Source of the DNA: a virus
DNA length: 50,317 nucleotides
Strand: one strand, 5' to 3'
Virus record (IMG/VR): IMGVR_UViG_3300022744_000040
Location: 1-50,317 of that record
Below are positions 8,355 through 16,682 of the stretch, piece by piece. The notes beneath the pieces are model-generated. The model made no database searches and was not told where the DNA came from. It saw nothing but the letters and a program-made list of their open reading frames with translations. Within the stretch, counting starts at the first letter, position 1; each line of letters opens with the position of its first letter. The translations under genes and the position numbers were made by a program.

Positions 8355-9150
8355 AATTAGAGTTTGCAGGTACTAAGTTTCGATCAATAGCAATTGAAGC
8401 ATTGCTTGTAGGATTTCCATTAGCGTCTAGACCTGGACTAATAGAAATTCTGTCTGGTGGATTCGCTAGGCCAACAGCGGATTCAACTGTTTCATAACCA
8501 GAAGCATCGAAGAAGTTGGTGTTTGCTAGCGTAATTACATTCGAAGACTTGACTGGGCCATAGAAGTAAACTTTCATCAAGAAGTCTAGTGTCCATGTAA
8601 TTGCTCTGCGATCTTCAAACCCACCCTCATATGTATCTGACGGTGTAACGTTGATTAGCGTCAATGGAATGTCGACGACATAGTTCATTTCCGGAATCAG
8701 ATTGACGGTCGTCGTTCTTTCTGGCGTAAAGTATGGTAAGATTTGTTCGAGGATCTGCGCGCCATCATCCTGATACTTCGATACAATGTGCAACGAGAAT
8801 GAAATGTCATATGGCACTGGATTGTAGTTATACTTCATCGAAGAAGGATTGTCTGGATCGACTCTTCTGTTTCTTCCAGCTGTTACCAACTTACGTGTCG
8901 GTGAATATGACATCGTTGTGATCTCAAACCCCATTCTTGGCACAGCAGTAGCTACTGGCAAATCTAGGTCCGGATTGGCAACCAAGCGAGCTTGAGCCTT
9001 TTCTTTTGGTCCATACGACAGCGGAACCTTGATTGTATTAATTACGCCGCCGGCTGTATCCACTCTATTGACGTATATGTCGTTGAAGAGAGTGCCAAAT
9101 AGCGTAACGTATTTACGGAGCGTGCCGTGGTAAAATGTATCTGCAAACAT
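8329..9150 (-). CDS. 15: Tail completion and sheath stabiliser gp15
   Basis: A 273-aa protein (T4 gp15 is 272 aa) that caps the tail tube and sheath and joins the tail to the neck. The N-terminus (FYHGTLRKYVTLFGTLFNDI) matches the T4 pattern. It continues with IKVPLSYGPKEKAQARL, AVPRMGFEITTMSYSPTRKL and a middle segment typical of the family. Its ATG overlaps the stop of the upstream homing endonuclease (TAATG), so the endonuclease insertion left the gene intact and coupled. Confidence 0.94.
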   Translation of the reverse strand: MFADTFYHGTLRKYVTLFGTLFNDIYVNRVDTAGGVINTIKVPLSYGPKEKAQARLVANPDLDLPVATAVPRMGFEITTMSYSPTRKLVTAGRNRRVDPDNPSSMKYNYNPVPYDISFSLHIVSKYQDDGAQILEQILPYFTPERTTTVNLIPEMNYVVDIPLTLINVTPSDTYEGGFEDRRAITWTLDFLMKVYFYGPVKSSNVITLANTNFFDASGYETVESAVGLANPPDRISISPGLDANGNPTSNASIAIDRNLVPANSNYGYITTKG

Positions 9151-9851
9151 TAGACGACCTTATACCCTGAAGCAATCAAGCTATTGAATTTTTCTGTTCC
9201 TGGGACTGCCATCTTTCTTGTTGCTCCGTTTGTTAAATGTCGAATACCTTTTTTAGCATCAGATATCTTTTGCCTATTTATAGGATCATTCATAGCATTA
9301 TTTTTAGACATCAGCTGCTTCGTATCGTCAGAATGCTTTTTTCCGCGCATACCAACCTTGCCCTCTGCTTGCAGCCGCTTGCTATTAGCAGCAATCTTTG
9401 CTCGCGTCTCTGCTGATCGGGTACAGTTCTTTGGCTTGCCTTTCCATAACTCCGACAGCATTTGTTTATGCTCGTCCGTGCAAGGTTTAGCCCACGTGTT
9501 TTTGCGACCAGTGTTTGCTTTGGATATCTTCTCGCCGACCGTCAGTCGCTTCTGTAGGTCGGCAGTCCAATGCCCGTTGGTGTATTTTGTTAGGTTGTAG
9601 TATTTGGTACCTATATCACCATCATCAATGAGACCAAGCCACTTGCCTTCCTCAACAAGAAGGTCGGCTCTCGATGAATATACTCGAGATATTGTGCGCC
9701 GTCTGAAATCATCTGGACGGCGCTTGTACGACTGCCTCATCCAACGCGAACTGCAGATGTAACCATCATCTTCAGTACCCCAATGACATCCCAGATAAAA
9801 TCTCTGGTGCTTTTTATCGAACCAGATATACACGAACCCATACTTTTCCAT
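9150..9851 (-). CDS. GIY-YIG homing endonuclease (between genes 14 and 15)
   Basis: A 233-aa free-standing homing endonuclease. The N-terminal GIY-YIG-like domain shows FVYIW and FYLG (residues 6-23), a downstream basic segment (SSRWMRQSYKRRPDDF) and the candidate metal-binding Glu in LLVEEGKWLG. The C-terminal half carries NUMOD3-like DNA-binding repeats (GRKNTWAKPCTDEHKQMLSE, GMRGKKHSDDTKQLM) and a basic tail. Such Seg-type enzymes cut related phage genomes and spread by copying themselves in. It has its own ribosome binding site (AAAAGGAGCG) and a variant late promoter. Flanking neck genes are uninterrupted, so it is not intron-borne. Confidence 0.88.
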   Translation of the reverse strand: MEKYGFVYIWFDKKHQRFYLGCHWGTEDDGYICSSRWMRQSYKRRPDDFRRRTISRVYSSRADLLVEEGKWLGLIDDGDIGTKYYNLTKYTNGHWTADLQKRLTVGEKISKANTGRKNTWAKPCTDEHKQMLSELWKGKPKNCTRSAETRAKIAANSKRLQAEGKVGMRGKKHSDDTKQLMSKNNAMNDPINRQKISDAKKGIRHLTNGATRKMAVPGTEKFNSLIASGYKVV

Positions 9852-9869
9852 AAACGCTCCTTTTAGAAG

Positions 9870-9877
9870 TATTTATG
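9870..9877 (-). promoter_or_regulatory. Variant late promoter (CATAAATA)
   Basis: Minus-strand CATAAATA lies 19 bases before the endonuclease start, in the short gap after gene 14. The identical octamer precedes the second GIY-YIG gene at 12368, suggesting each endonuclease brought its own late promoter. Confidence 0.5.
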
Positions 9878-9884
9878 TGTCCTC

Positions 9885-10607
9885 CTAGTATACGCCCTCA
9901 CTGAAAGGGTCGATCTCGGTAAAGTTGAGGAAGTCGGCAGCTTCTGTTTGGATAGCATCATTATCAGCAGAAGGAACTGCATTGTTGATGTCCCACGAAT
10001 CGAGCAGTAGCGTGTACCCAGATTCGTCAATTAATTCAACGCCAGTTTCTGTATGGATCGATTCGTCATTCATCGAAGGCGATACCTTATTCATCGCTAG
10101 ATCGATCTGCGGAATGCCAGTATTAAAGCGCTCACCGCTGAATTCAAACATCTCGCACTTAACGTCATAGAAAGCAACAGTACCTAGTTGTAGGAATACT
10201 GGATACTTTTCGACATATGTAATCTTGAACATACGTTGAGATGGTACGAACCAAATCAAGTCGCCTTCACGTGGGCGCTCAAGATTGAACACTTGTCCTG
10301 CCTCATTTTGGAAGGCACGAATAGAAACGCTGAATGTGATTGTATCACGAACTTCTAAGTTAAACTTCGATAGGAACTGTCCATCACCACCGAACCCGTC
10401 GATGTTCTTGATGTACATCTCAAGCATCACGTTGTTGTTATACTCACGGATGTTGTCCTCACCATAGATTGTGTCCATCTGTGGATCGGAGAATGGCAGA
10501 TAATAAGTATCGTTGCCATAGATTTTTATCGATTCCATTACTAGATTAGTGAGCAGCTCTTGCTCACCACTAGCTTGGAAATTGTTAAAATAAAACGAAG
10601 TGGCCAT
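9885..10607 (-). CDS. 14: Neck protein gp14
   Basis: A 240-aa protein (T4 gp14 is 256 aa) that with gp13 forms the head-completion neck ring to which the tail docks. Typical features are the N-terminal ATSFYFNNF, a VMESIKIYGNDTYYLPFSD stretch, and GFGGDGQFLSKFNLEVRD followed by a beta-rich RPREGDLIW segment. The C-terminus is acidic. It overlaps the stop of the preceding endonuclease-like ORF by one base. Confidence 0.94.
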   Translation of the reverse strand: MATSFYFNNFQASGEQELLTNLVMESIKIYGNDTYYLPFSDPQMDTIYGEDNIREYNNNVMLEMYIKNIDGFGGDGQFLSKFNLEVRDTITFSVSIRAFQNEAGQVFNLERPREGDLIWFVPSQRMFKITYVEKYPVFLQLGTVAFYDVKCEMFEFSGERFNTGIPQIDLAMNKVSPSMNDESIHTETGVELIDESGYTLLLDSWDINNAVPSADNDAIQTEAADFLNFTEIDPFSEGVY

Positions 10608-11044
10608 TATGCTTTCGAGACCATGACGGTCCGTCCTTTTGATTGCACATGCTTATTGTGCTTGAGTGACAATCTCATGGAAGCAGTATTAAGTCCATGC
10701 TCTTTGGCAAACTTGTTTATACTCAAGGTGGTGTATTCTTTTGCGTCCATTACTATCTTATATGGGCCATCGCTTTTAGCTTTCGTTATCTCCTCACCCC
10801 AAGTGATATTTCGACCTTTGAGGGATTCTCTTAGAAAGCGCTTTTGTTCTTCGGACCCATTCCATTTCGTGATGAGGTGGCTTTTTTTACCTCGTTCGCG
10901 TAAAATAGGAATCATCAAAGGTGAGCAAAACCCTATCTTGGTTATCGTCTTTGTCGATTTCGCTTCACACACGCTTAGCTCGATCTCCCACATCATTGCA
11001 GGATCGATTGGTGCCAGGTTTAAATGCTCAGCAATGCAATCCAT
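10607..11044 (-). CDS. Endonuclease-derived DNA-binding ORF lacking a visible nuclease domain
   Basis: A 145-aa basic protein between neck genes 13 and 14. The middle (GSEEQKRFLRESLKGRNITW, about 63-82) looks like a NUMOD3 DNA-binding module. The C-terminal KIVMDAKEYTTLSINKFAKEHGLN stretch (about 95-118) looks like the NUMOD1/helix-turn-helix tail of phage homing endonucleases. I see no GIY-YIG, HNH or LAGLIDADG signature in the first 60 residues. It may be a remnant whose catalytic domain was lost, a divergent nuclease, or an endonuclease-derived regulator. The reading frame is open and fits the neighbours with one- to three-base spacing. Confidence 0.7.
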   Translation of the reverse strand: MDCIAEHLNLAPIDPAMMWEIELSVCEAKSTKTITKIGFCSPLMIPILRERGKKSHLITKWNGSEEQKRFLRESLKGRNITWGEEITKAKSDGPYKIVMDAKEYTTLSINKFAKEHGLNTASMRLSLKHNKHVQSKGRTVMVSKA

Positions 11045-11046
11045 AT

Positions 11047-11790
11047 TTATCCAATGAGATCCATGGCAGGAAGCGATAGGTTTGTCACCATTTCACGTTC
11101 CATCTCTTTTATTTCAGCATCTGCTTCGTCGTAGATCTGTTGGCCGTTGAATTGGATACCACCTGGCAATTGCATGCCTGTAAATTTCTTCAAGTTGGTG
11201 CCCCACTGCTTTTTAATTAGAGCAGTTGTGTAGTTTTGCAACCAGCGCTCGCCCCATGCATCTGTAAATTCTTCTGGATCGACGACTTGATATGCTTCCA
11301 CGAGCAAGTATTCACCGTCGCGCAGCGTATTCCAATCCATATCGACCCACAATTGGTTTCTTAGTCTATTGTATCGGATTGGTTGCTTACCAACGAGCAT
11401 CTCACTAATGACAGACAAATGCTGCATCGCCATGTAGTATGGAATCAGCGAAACCGATGTCAATGTATACAGATCGTTCAAAGCAATCTGATAGCGAATG
11501 TTGAAGAGATCGTCTGCACGAACGGCAGGATCGCCAATCGAAAAGATACTTACTGCGCCGATGATGTTGTCGGGCAATATAATGTATTTGTTTGCTCTAT
11601 CTTGAGCAGTTACTTGGTGTTTGTAGTAAATCTTTTCATTACCATCAAAATGGTAATCCCAGAAATAGCTCAACGCTTCATCGATACGATCTTCAACTTG
11701 ATCGTCATCTACGTTGATTTCAATTACTGGGAAGCCTAGTTTACGAAGGCAGTAATCTTTAAAGGATTGTCTTGAATTAGGCACGGCCAT
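11047..11790 (-). CDS. 13: Neck protein gp13
   Basis: A 247-aa protein (T4 gp13 is 309 aa) that forms the neck with gp14 and completes the filled head. Recognisable stretches are FKDYCLRKLGFPVIEINVDD, QVEDRIDEALSYFWDYHFDG, and MDWNTLRDGEYLLVEAYQ followed by AWGERWLQNYTTALIKKQWG. The first eight residues, MAVPNSRQ, are repeated exactly at the start of the upstream homing endonuclease. Its ribosome binding site (GGAG) lies within the 3' end of that endonuclease gene, which overlaps gene 13 by 14 bases. Confidence 0.94.
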   Translation of the reverse strand: MAVPNSRQSFKDYCLRKLGFPVIEINVDDDQVEDRIDEALSYFWDYHFDGNEKIYYKHQVTAQDRANKYIILPDNIIGAVSIFSIGDPAVRADDLFNIRYQIALNDLYTLTSVSLIPYYMAMQHLSVISEMLVGKQPIRYNRLRNQLWVDMDWNTLRDGEYLLVEAYQVVDPEEFTDAWGERWLQNYTTALIKKQWGTNLKKFTGMQLPGGIQFNGQQIYDEADAEIKEMEREMVTNLSLPAMDLIG

Positions 11791-12346
11791 TGCGGAGCTC
11801 CTTGTTTATTCTTCTAGTTTCCAACATTCTCTGAATGGCTGCTGGATCTTTCATTGGGTTGTTCGTGGTCATTGCGGCCGAGCGCTTAGCTGTGTGGTTC
11901 TTAGCAGCTTCTTTCATTTTGTTCTTAGCATCTTCGGAGTGATGCTTGCCGCGCCAGTTAGCAATCGCCTTAACATTATTACAATTAAATTCAGTGCGAG
12001 ATTTCCACGTTTCACTCATCTTGCGACGAGTGTCCTCTGTGTGGCCTAAACATAGAAAGTTGTTACCACCATTATGCTTGTTGTAGTATTTTGGATTGCG
12101 TGCGGCGTCGACTTCTACGAGCATCTGAACTTCAAGCGCATGCATGTCTTCTGTAAGGCCTTGCGAAACGATCTCGCGCGTAAAGTCGGTGGGGCGCTTC
12201 TTATACTCTTTCAGCATGTACTTACTAGAGCAGATATAACCATCGTCCACTGTACCTTTATGGACGCCAAGATACAGCATACCGGTTAGACTGTCGGTCC
12301 ACCGATATACGAATGCTTCTTGTTGTCTAGAATTAGGGACGGCCAT
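11777..12346 (-). CDS. GIY-YIG homing endonuclease with a gene-13-derived start
   Basis: A 189-aa homing endonuclease. The GIY-YIG-like motifs FVYRW and LYLG lie within residues 12-28, followed by the YICSSKYMLKEYKKRPTDF basic segment, a candidate catalytic Glu in ALEVQMLVEVD, and NUMOD3-like repeats (LGHTEDTRRKMSETW, GKHHSEDAKNKMKEA). Its first eight residues are identical to those of gp13, encoded by DNA that matches at 22 of 24 bases. The GIY-YIG part proper begins just after this borrowed segment. It has AGGAG upstream and its stop lies inside gene 13. Confidence 0.87.
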   Translation of the reverse strand: MAVPNSRQQEAFVYRWTDSLTGMLYLGVHKGTVDDGYICSSKYMLKEYKKRPTDFTREIVSQGLTEDMHALEVQMLVEVDAARNPKYYNKHNGGNNFLCLGHTEDTRRKMSETWKSRTEFNCNNVKAIANWRGKHHSEDAKNKMKEAAKNHTAKRSAAMTTNNPMKDPAAIQRMLETRRINKELRNGRA

Positions 12347-12367
12347 AATATCTCCTGAGGATGGAGG

Positions 12368-12375
12368 TATTTATG
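12368..12375 (-). promoter_or_regulatory. Variant late promoter (CATAAATA)
   Basis: Minus-strand CATAAATA lies 22 bases before the endonuclease start and upstream of its AGGAG ribosome binding site, at the junction between the fibre island and the neck genes. It could also drive gene 13 onwards. Confidence 0.5.
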
Positions 12376-12392
12376 CTCGCTGGAATTGTGGA

Positions 12393-13508
12393 TTATAGTT
12401 CAGCCGAAGCGGTCCAAGAGTTAACCTGGACTAGGGATGTACCATAGTAAACCCAAGTTATTCCGTTGGTAGAGCCAGCCACATTCGATGCTGAACCATT
12501 ACCATATACAGTAGTAATGGATGCCGATGCTCGTTTCGTAACCTTGAAATTTATAGCTGCAACAGCGTTGCCAGCGACTACTGGAAGGTATAGTTGGTTG
12601 TCACCAACTTCGTAATAACGCTGACACAGCTGGAGTTCAGTGGTATATGGACGGTAGTCAAATGATGTCGCTGTTGAGCCTTTTTCTAGTTGAACGCCTG
12701 TGATGTAGAACGTATTACCAACTGTCGCCATGAAGTTCGTTTGACCAGAAGCCCCTTGGTAGTTTGCACTAGCGACCCACGCACCAGCAGTACCAAGGCG
12801 CGATGTATGTGCACCAAGACACCACGCAATCAGTATTCCCTTGCCGTTGTTCTTTAGCCACGTACCAGCTGTCGCTCCTGGAATAGTAATCACGATCTGC
12901 TGCCACACATTTGCGGCATTGATTGTGTATGTAAATGGGTAGGCGTAGTCAACGTCGTTGCCTAATACGCCAGTGAATGTGCCTGTAAGATTGGATCTGA
13001 CCCAGAACGATAGGGTAACGGCTGATGCAGTAGCAGATCCAAATCCAATATCAGCGACATTATACCCTTCTATAACTTGTTGTATGCGGTATAAACTGTC
13101 GCTCTGAAGCGTTGTCTGCGAGCTGGTGACGGTAGCAACGATGGAACTAGGAATTCCAGTCGGCGCTACGCTTGACTGTTGTACCGTAAAGGCTGCTCCG
13201 TTACCTGCGGTTGTAGAGTAGCTTTGTGCCCACCAACGGTCGACGTTATAACCATAATAGTTACCAGCAGTGGTAGTGGATCCATATGCAACACTGGCCC
13301 CACCATTCCTCTGGTCGATCACCATCGCACCATTGATGATGCGGTTCTTAAAGCCAAATCCACTAGCAGCTGTGTTCTGAACTGTAGCATCGCCGAACGT
13401 AATGCCTGAGTTAGCAACAGTGACTGTATTGCTAAACGTTGCTGGCGTTGTTACTACATGAGTATTAGATGCACCAATTAATTGTGATACTTGTCTTGCT
13501 CTTGACAT
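12393..13508 (-). CDS. Short tail fibre/adhesin with FKNRIINGAM-QLEKG scaffold
   Basis: A 371-aa fibre protein. It opens with MSRARQVSQLIGAS, a leader also seen in modified form at the start of the fibre at 21148-22326. FGFKNRIINGAMVIDQR lies at about 51-67. A beta-rich domain follows that looks like a jelly-roll carbohydrate-binding fold, then ITGVQLEKGSTATSFDYRPY and QLCQRYYE at about 269-300. This scaffold is widespread in phage and prophage fibre proteins. The C-terminus ends in -SAEL, like three other fibres here. It probably forms a trimeric receptor-binding tip. It is the last gene of the fibre island before the neck genes. Confidence 0.82.
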   Translation of the reverse strand: MSRARQVSQLIGASNTHVVTTPATFSNTVTVANSGITFGDATVQNTAASGFGFKNRIINGAMVIDQRNGGASVAYGSTTTAGNYYGYNVDRWWAQSYSTTAGNGAAFTVQQSSVAPTGIPSSIVATVTSSQTTLQSDSLYRIQQVIEGYNVADIGFGSATASAVTLSFWVRSNLTGTFTGVLGNDVDYAYPFTYTINAANVWQQIVITIPGATAGTWLKNNGKGILIAWCLGAHTSRLGTAGAWVASANYQGASGQTNFMATVGNTFYITGVQLEKGSTATSFDYRPYTTELQLCQRYYEVGDNQLYLPVVAGNAVAAINFKVTKRASASITTVYGNGSASNVAGSTNGITWVYYGTSLVQVNSWTASAEL

Positions 13509-13511
13509 ATT

Positions 13512-14723
13512 TTATAGTTCCGCTGAGAAGTTCAACGATGATTGTGTAGTTGCATTCTGAACAAGTGATATTGGGCCAACAGACATGCTTGATGCAGTCA
13601 CTGGCGCCAATGCTATGTACTGGTATCCTGCAATAGCGGAATATAGACTGATACTACTTACAGCGATTGCTCCTGGATCCATAACGAAGCTGCCTGTCGT
13701 ACTGAATACTGGCGTCGTTCTCATTGGAACTGGCAGATGTACGTATAGGTCCATCGACGACGTTCCAGTCGAGCGGCATAGTCCTAATGAATATCTAGCA
13801 TAGGAAACGTTTCCTGGGTTATTGATGGTAGCATAGTATCTTTGACACAAGGACAATTCTAATCCATATGGGCGATGATCGAACGATGTTGCTGATGGGC
13901 CTTTTTCAAATTGAATGCCTGTAATATCTAGTGTTGCTCCGACTGTACCGAAGAAATCAACATCCCCAGTTACAGCACGTTGACTGCTTAGCGTTGCCCA
14001 TGTGTTGGTTGCTGCTGCCAGAGTCGTTCCGGAACAGGATGTGCGGAATTCAATCCGAATGGCCTCAGCGTTCATCGTTGTGCCAAATGATGCCGTCGTG
14101 TCCCCTGGAATCGTAATCGTCTTATATTCCCAAGTATTCGCAGCGTTTATCGTAAACGACGGCTGAATATATCGATTTGTAATGGGACTGTATATGAATA
14201 GGGATCTCTGGCCGATGAGACTCGAGCGAATCCAAAACGAAAGTGTAGCTGGTTGCGCATTGGATGTTCCGTACGCAAGATCGCTGAGGTTTCCGACCTC
14301 CACTTTATGAGATATAAACGAAATGTCTCGGTTCGTTCCGCCCACACCTGCCGTATTGACTGTAATCGAAAAACAGAACGGATATCCGATCGACGCAGCG
14401 TTGTTTGTTACAGCACAAGTAAATGCTGAGGGTGTGGTTGAATATTGCGACACTGCGGTGGCGCTAGGTAGTATGAACCGGTCCTGAAAGTATGTGCCAC
14501 CAACAGTCGAAGAATTGCCGTTGTTAACAGTCAATGTAGTCACACCTCGCTGATTGATCATCATCGCACCATTAATGATGCGGTTCTTGAAACCGAATCC
14601 GGATGCAGCAGTCATTTGGTTGCTGCCATCGTTGAACGTCAACCCAGTATTTGATAGAGCGATCTTCGCAGACGTGACTGCGCTATTGCCTAATACGTTA
14701 GATGTTACTTTTGTTAGTGCCAT
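13512..14723 (-). CDS. Short tail fibre/adhesin with FKNRIINGAM-QLEKG scaffold
   Basis: A 403-aa paralogue of the neighbouring fibre. The leader is MALTKVTSNVLGNSAVTSAKI, then GLTFNDGSNQMTAASGFGFKNRI and INGAMMINQRG at about 28-60, a long Ser/Thr/Asn-rich beta domain, ITGIQFEKGPSATSFDHRPY and LCQRYYAT, and a -FSAEL ending. Sequence identity with its paralogues is concentrated in the scaffold motifs while the interior and tip differ. That is the usual pattern when receptor-contacting parts diversify. It is separated from both neighbours by three bases, in a single transcription unit. Confidence 0.82.
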   Translation of the reverse strand: MALTKVTSNVLGNSAVTSAKIALSNTGLTFNDGSNQMTAASGFGFKNRIINGAMMINQRGVTTLTVNNGNSSTVGGTYFQDRFILPSATAVSQYSTTPSAFTCAVTNNAASIGYPFCFSITVNTAGVGGTNRDISFISHKVEVGNLSDLAYGTSNAQPATLSFWIRSSLIGQRSLFIYSPITNRYIQPSFTINAANTWEYKTITIPGDTTASFGTTMNAEAIRIEFRTSCSGTTLAAATNTWATLSSQRAVTGDVDFFGTVGATLDITGIQFEKGPSATSFDHRPYGLELSLCQRYYATINNPGNVSYARYSLGLCRSTGTSSMDLYVHLPVPMRTTPVFSTTGSFVMDPGAIAVSSISLYSAIAGYQYIALAPVTASSMSVGPISLVQNATTQSSLNFSAEL

Positions 14724-14726
14724 ATA

Positions 14727-16019
14727 TTATCCTACAAGCCTTCCAAGGAACGACAACCAACCATTACTATCGCTGAATACAGCCTGGTTGCCGCCGACCC
14801 CATCTGATACATATACCGTATCTCCGACAGCTAGCGATAGCATTATAGTACGTTCTGCCTGATCGTATGTGGAGTTGGCTGGACGTGCCCCTCCGCCCAC
14901 TACACTCGTGCCATTTTTATAAATGAATACGTTAATATAACCAGTGCCGCTAGCCATAGCAGACACGGTAAATTGATATACGCCTGCAATAGGAGCTGTA
15001 AACACACCAGTAGTGGCATTGAAGCTGTTTCCTACATTAACATGCACAGTTGGCCAGCTTGTGTATGTGCCAGTTCCATTGACAACGTTTGCTGTTTTTA
15101 CAGCACTGAATGCTGGTTGGTATGGCATAGTGACGTAACCATTGCCGTTTAGTTCCATGGCCTTGATTTCGTTTGATTTTGCTCCACCCAAGTTTGTCGT
15201 GTATATACGAAGCGACTGATTGTATCCGCCGTTATTATATGTGCGTATACTACCCAAGTAATTGATAGCACTACTATCGGTCATCTGAAGAACCGTCGTT
15301 TCAATTGCAGTCTGCGGACTTACAGTTTCAGTAATAGTGCTTGTTATCGATACGGCATTACTAAATGTAGCAGCACCAACGTGTATGGTGTTTGCATTGA
15401 ATGTGACTACACCAGTGTTGGCAAAAACTACAGTGTTGCCTGTTGTATTGGCAATCGCGTGCGGCGTCGCCATAATCGATGTGCCAGAAACAACTAGGTT
15501 GCCTGACATCGTATCGCCAGACTTTAGCAATGCATTAGCAACATTGAACGTACCATATGCAACAACTTCGACGGCATCACCTGCAGCTGCAGCAACTGCT
15601 AGAATGATTGTCGAACCATCATTTGCTGTATAGTCATCGCCAACAACTAAACGAATACCGTTCAAATATACATCAACAAAGCCGATTGTATATCCAGTAG
15701 CAATGTTGAAGTTTGTTTGAGCGGCCGTTGCTGTAAATTGAGACTTGCGATATACGCCATCAGTAACGACAACATCGGCACGAGAGCCCATATTGATCGC
15801 TTCGATGATAGCTCCGCTAGGAGGAGCTTCACTGAATGATAGTGTGTTAGCAGAATACGAATATGTGTCGGTGTGCTGACGAACACCATCGATCGAAATA
15901 AGCAACGCTGCTTTATTTCCTGGAACGGACGACAATGTGAAAACAGTATTCGATCCATTACCTGTGAATAGATCGCTTGGGAACGTCCCGAATGTTGGTT
16001 GTACGCCTGAGTAGCTCAT
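14727..16019 (-). CDS. Tail fibre with C1q-like tip
   Basis: A 430-aa fibre. A beta module with FTGNGSNTVFTLSSVPGN starts at about residue 18, followed by a second module with VDVYLNGIRLVVGDDYTAND at about 115-137. The repetitive middle contains phrases such as NTTGNTVVFANTG. A linker GYVTMPYQPAF precedes a C-terminal domain of about 130 residues with FTAPIAGVYQFTVSAMA and MLSLAVGDTVYV, the hallmark pattern of C1q/TNF-like trimeric domains. C1q-like tips in phage fibres are likely receptor-binding heads. It ends in -GRLVG. Confidence 0.82.
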   Translation of the reverse strand: MSYSGVQPTFGTFPSDLFTGNGSNTVFTLSSVPGNKAALLISIDGVRQHTDTYSYSANTLSFSEAPPSGAIIEAINMGSRADVVVTDGVYRKSQFTATAAQTNFNIATGYTIGFVDVYLNGIRLVVGDDYTANDGSTIILAVAAAAGDAVEVVAYGTFNVANALLKSGDTMSGNLVVSGTSIMATPHAIANTTGNTVVFANTGVVTFNANTIHVGAATFSNAVSITSTITETVSPQTAIETTVLQMTDSSAINYLGSIRTYNNGGYNQSLRIYTTNLGGAKSNEIKAMELNGNGYVTMPYQPAFSAVKTANVVNGTGTYTSWPTVHVNVGNSFNATTGVFTAPIAGVYQFTVSAMASGTGYINVFIYKNGTSVVGGGARPANSTYDQAERTIMLSLAVGDTVYVSDGVGGNQAVFSDSNGWLSFLGRLVG

Positions 16020-16023
16020 TGTA

Positions 16024-16680
16024 TTATCCTATCAAATGGCCTGTGAAGCGTGTTGTGTATACGTTGTAAGAAAGGCCGTTGTTGCCATATGATGTTAATG
16101 TGAGGTAATCATTTACCGCGCAGTAAATTATACCAGTCAAAGAACCGCTGTTGTATATGGCGCTATACGCGAGCGCTTGAAACTGGCTAGCCCCATTCTT
16201 GTTTACTACTACTGACCCAGTCGTGCCCGACGAAGTGCTCTGCTCAATCGATGCGCTCACCAAGTAGTATCCTGCAACGGGAGCAGTGAACCTGCCGGTG
16301 CTCGTTGAGTAGTAGGAACCGTTGTTAATGAACACAGTGCCACCAGTATAGTTATATGTCGTGCTTGCGGACACAGTCATACCATAATACTCAACGCACC
16401 AGCTTGGTTGGTATGGCATCGTGATGCGACCGTTAGCGTCGACCATCATTCGATGTGCAGAATCATCAGCAATTGACCACGCATTAGATGTGTCGCCGCG
16501 CAATCCAACATACCAGTTCTTTCCAGCATTCTGATATGTGATTGTTCTATTCGTAGTATTAGAATCGGCTACGCTACCAACACCCAAGTTTGGCACTGTA
16601 AGAGCACCAGTTAGAACATCGCCTGCCTTGTTAGCGGGTGTGTATCCAATATTTGTTGCTGTTATTTTAGTCAGTGCCAT
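16024..16680 (-). CDS. Short tail fibre with C1q-like tip
   Basis: A 218-aa fibre protein. The leader MALTKITATNIGYTPANKAGD is of a type used by several fibres here. A short beta linker contains GRITMPYQPSWCVEYYG, and the C-terminal half is C1q-like (TGRFTAPVAGYYLVSASIEQ, then GIIYCAVNDYLTLTSYG). It ends in -GHLIG. It is essentially a C1q head on a short stalk, so it may form a heteromeric or alternative tip with one of the longer fibres, or act as an independent adhesin. Confidence 0.8.
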   Translation of the reverse strand: MALTKITATNIGYTPANKAGDVLTGALTVPNLGVGSVADSNTTNRTITYQNAGKNWYVGLRGDTSNAWSIADDSAHRMMVDANGRITMPYQPSWCVEYYGMTVSASTTYNYTGGTVFINNGSYYSTSTGRFTAPVAGYYLVSASIEQSTSSGTTGSVVVNKNGASQFQALAYSAIYNSGSLTGIIYCAVNDYLTLTSYGNNGLSYNVYTTRFTGHLIG

Positions 16681-16682
16681 GA

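Noticed and set aside
11044-11075. Similarity between the end of gene 13 (ATGGATCTCATTGG) and the start of the next ORF (ATGGATTGCATTGC) as a second copied junction
   Set aside because: Only about 11 of 15 bases match, the phases differ in role, and the peptides are not similar beyond Met-Asp; chance is a sufficient explanation, unlike the 22/24 match at the gene 13 start.
9150-12346. Group I introns carrying the GIY-YIG genes
   Set aside because: Genes 13, 14 and 15 are each intact with normal starts and stops, and the endonuclease genes abut or overlap them, leaving no room for intron cores.
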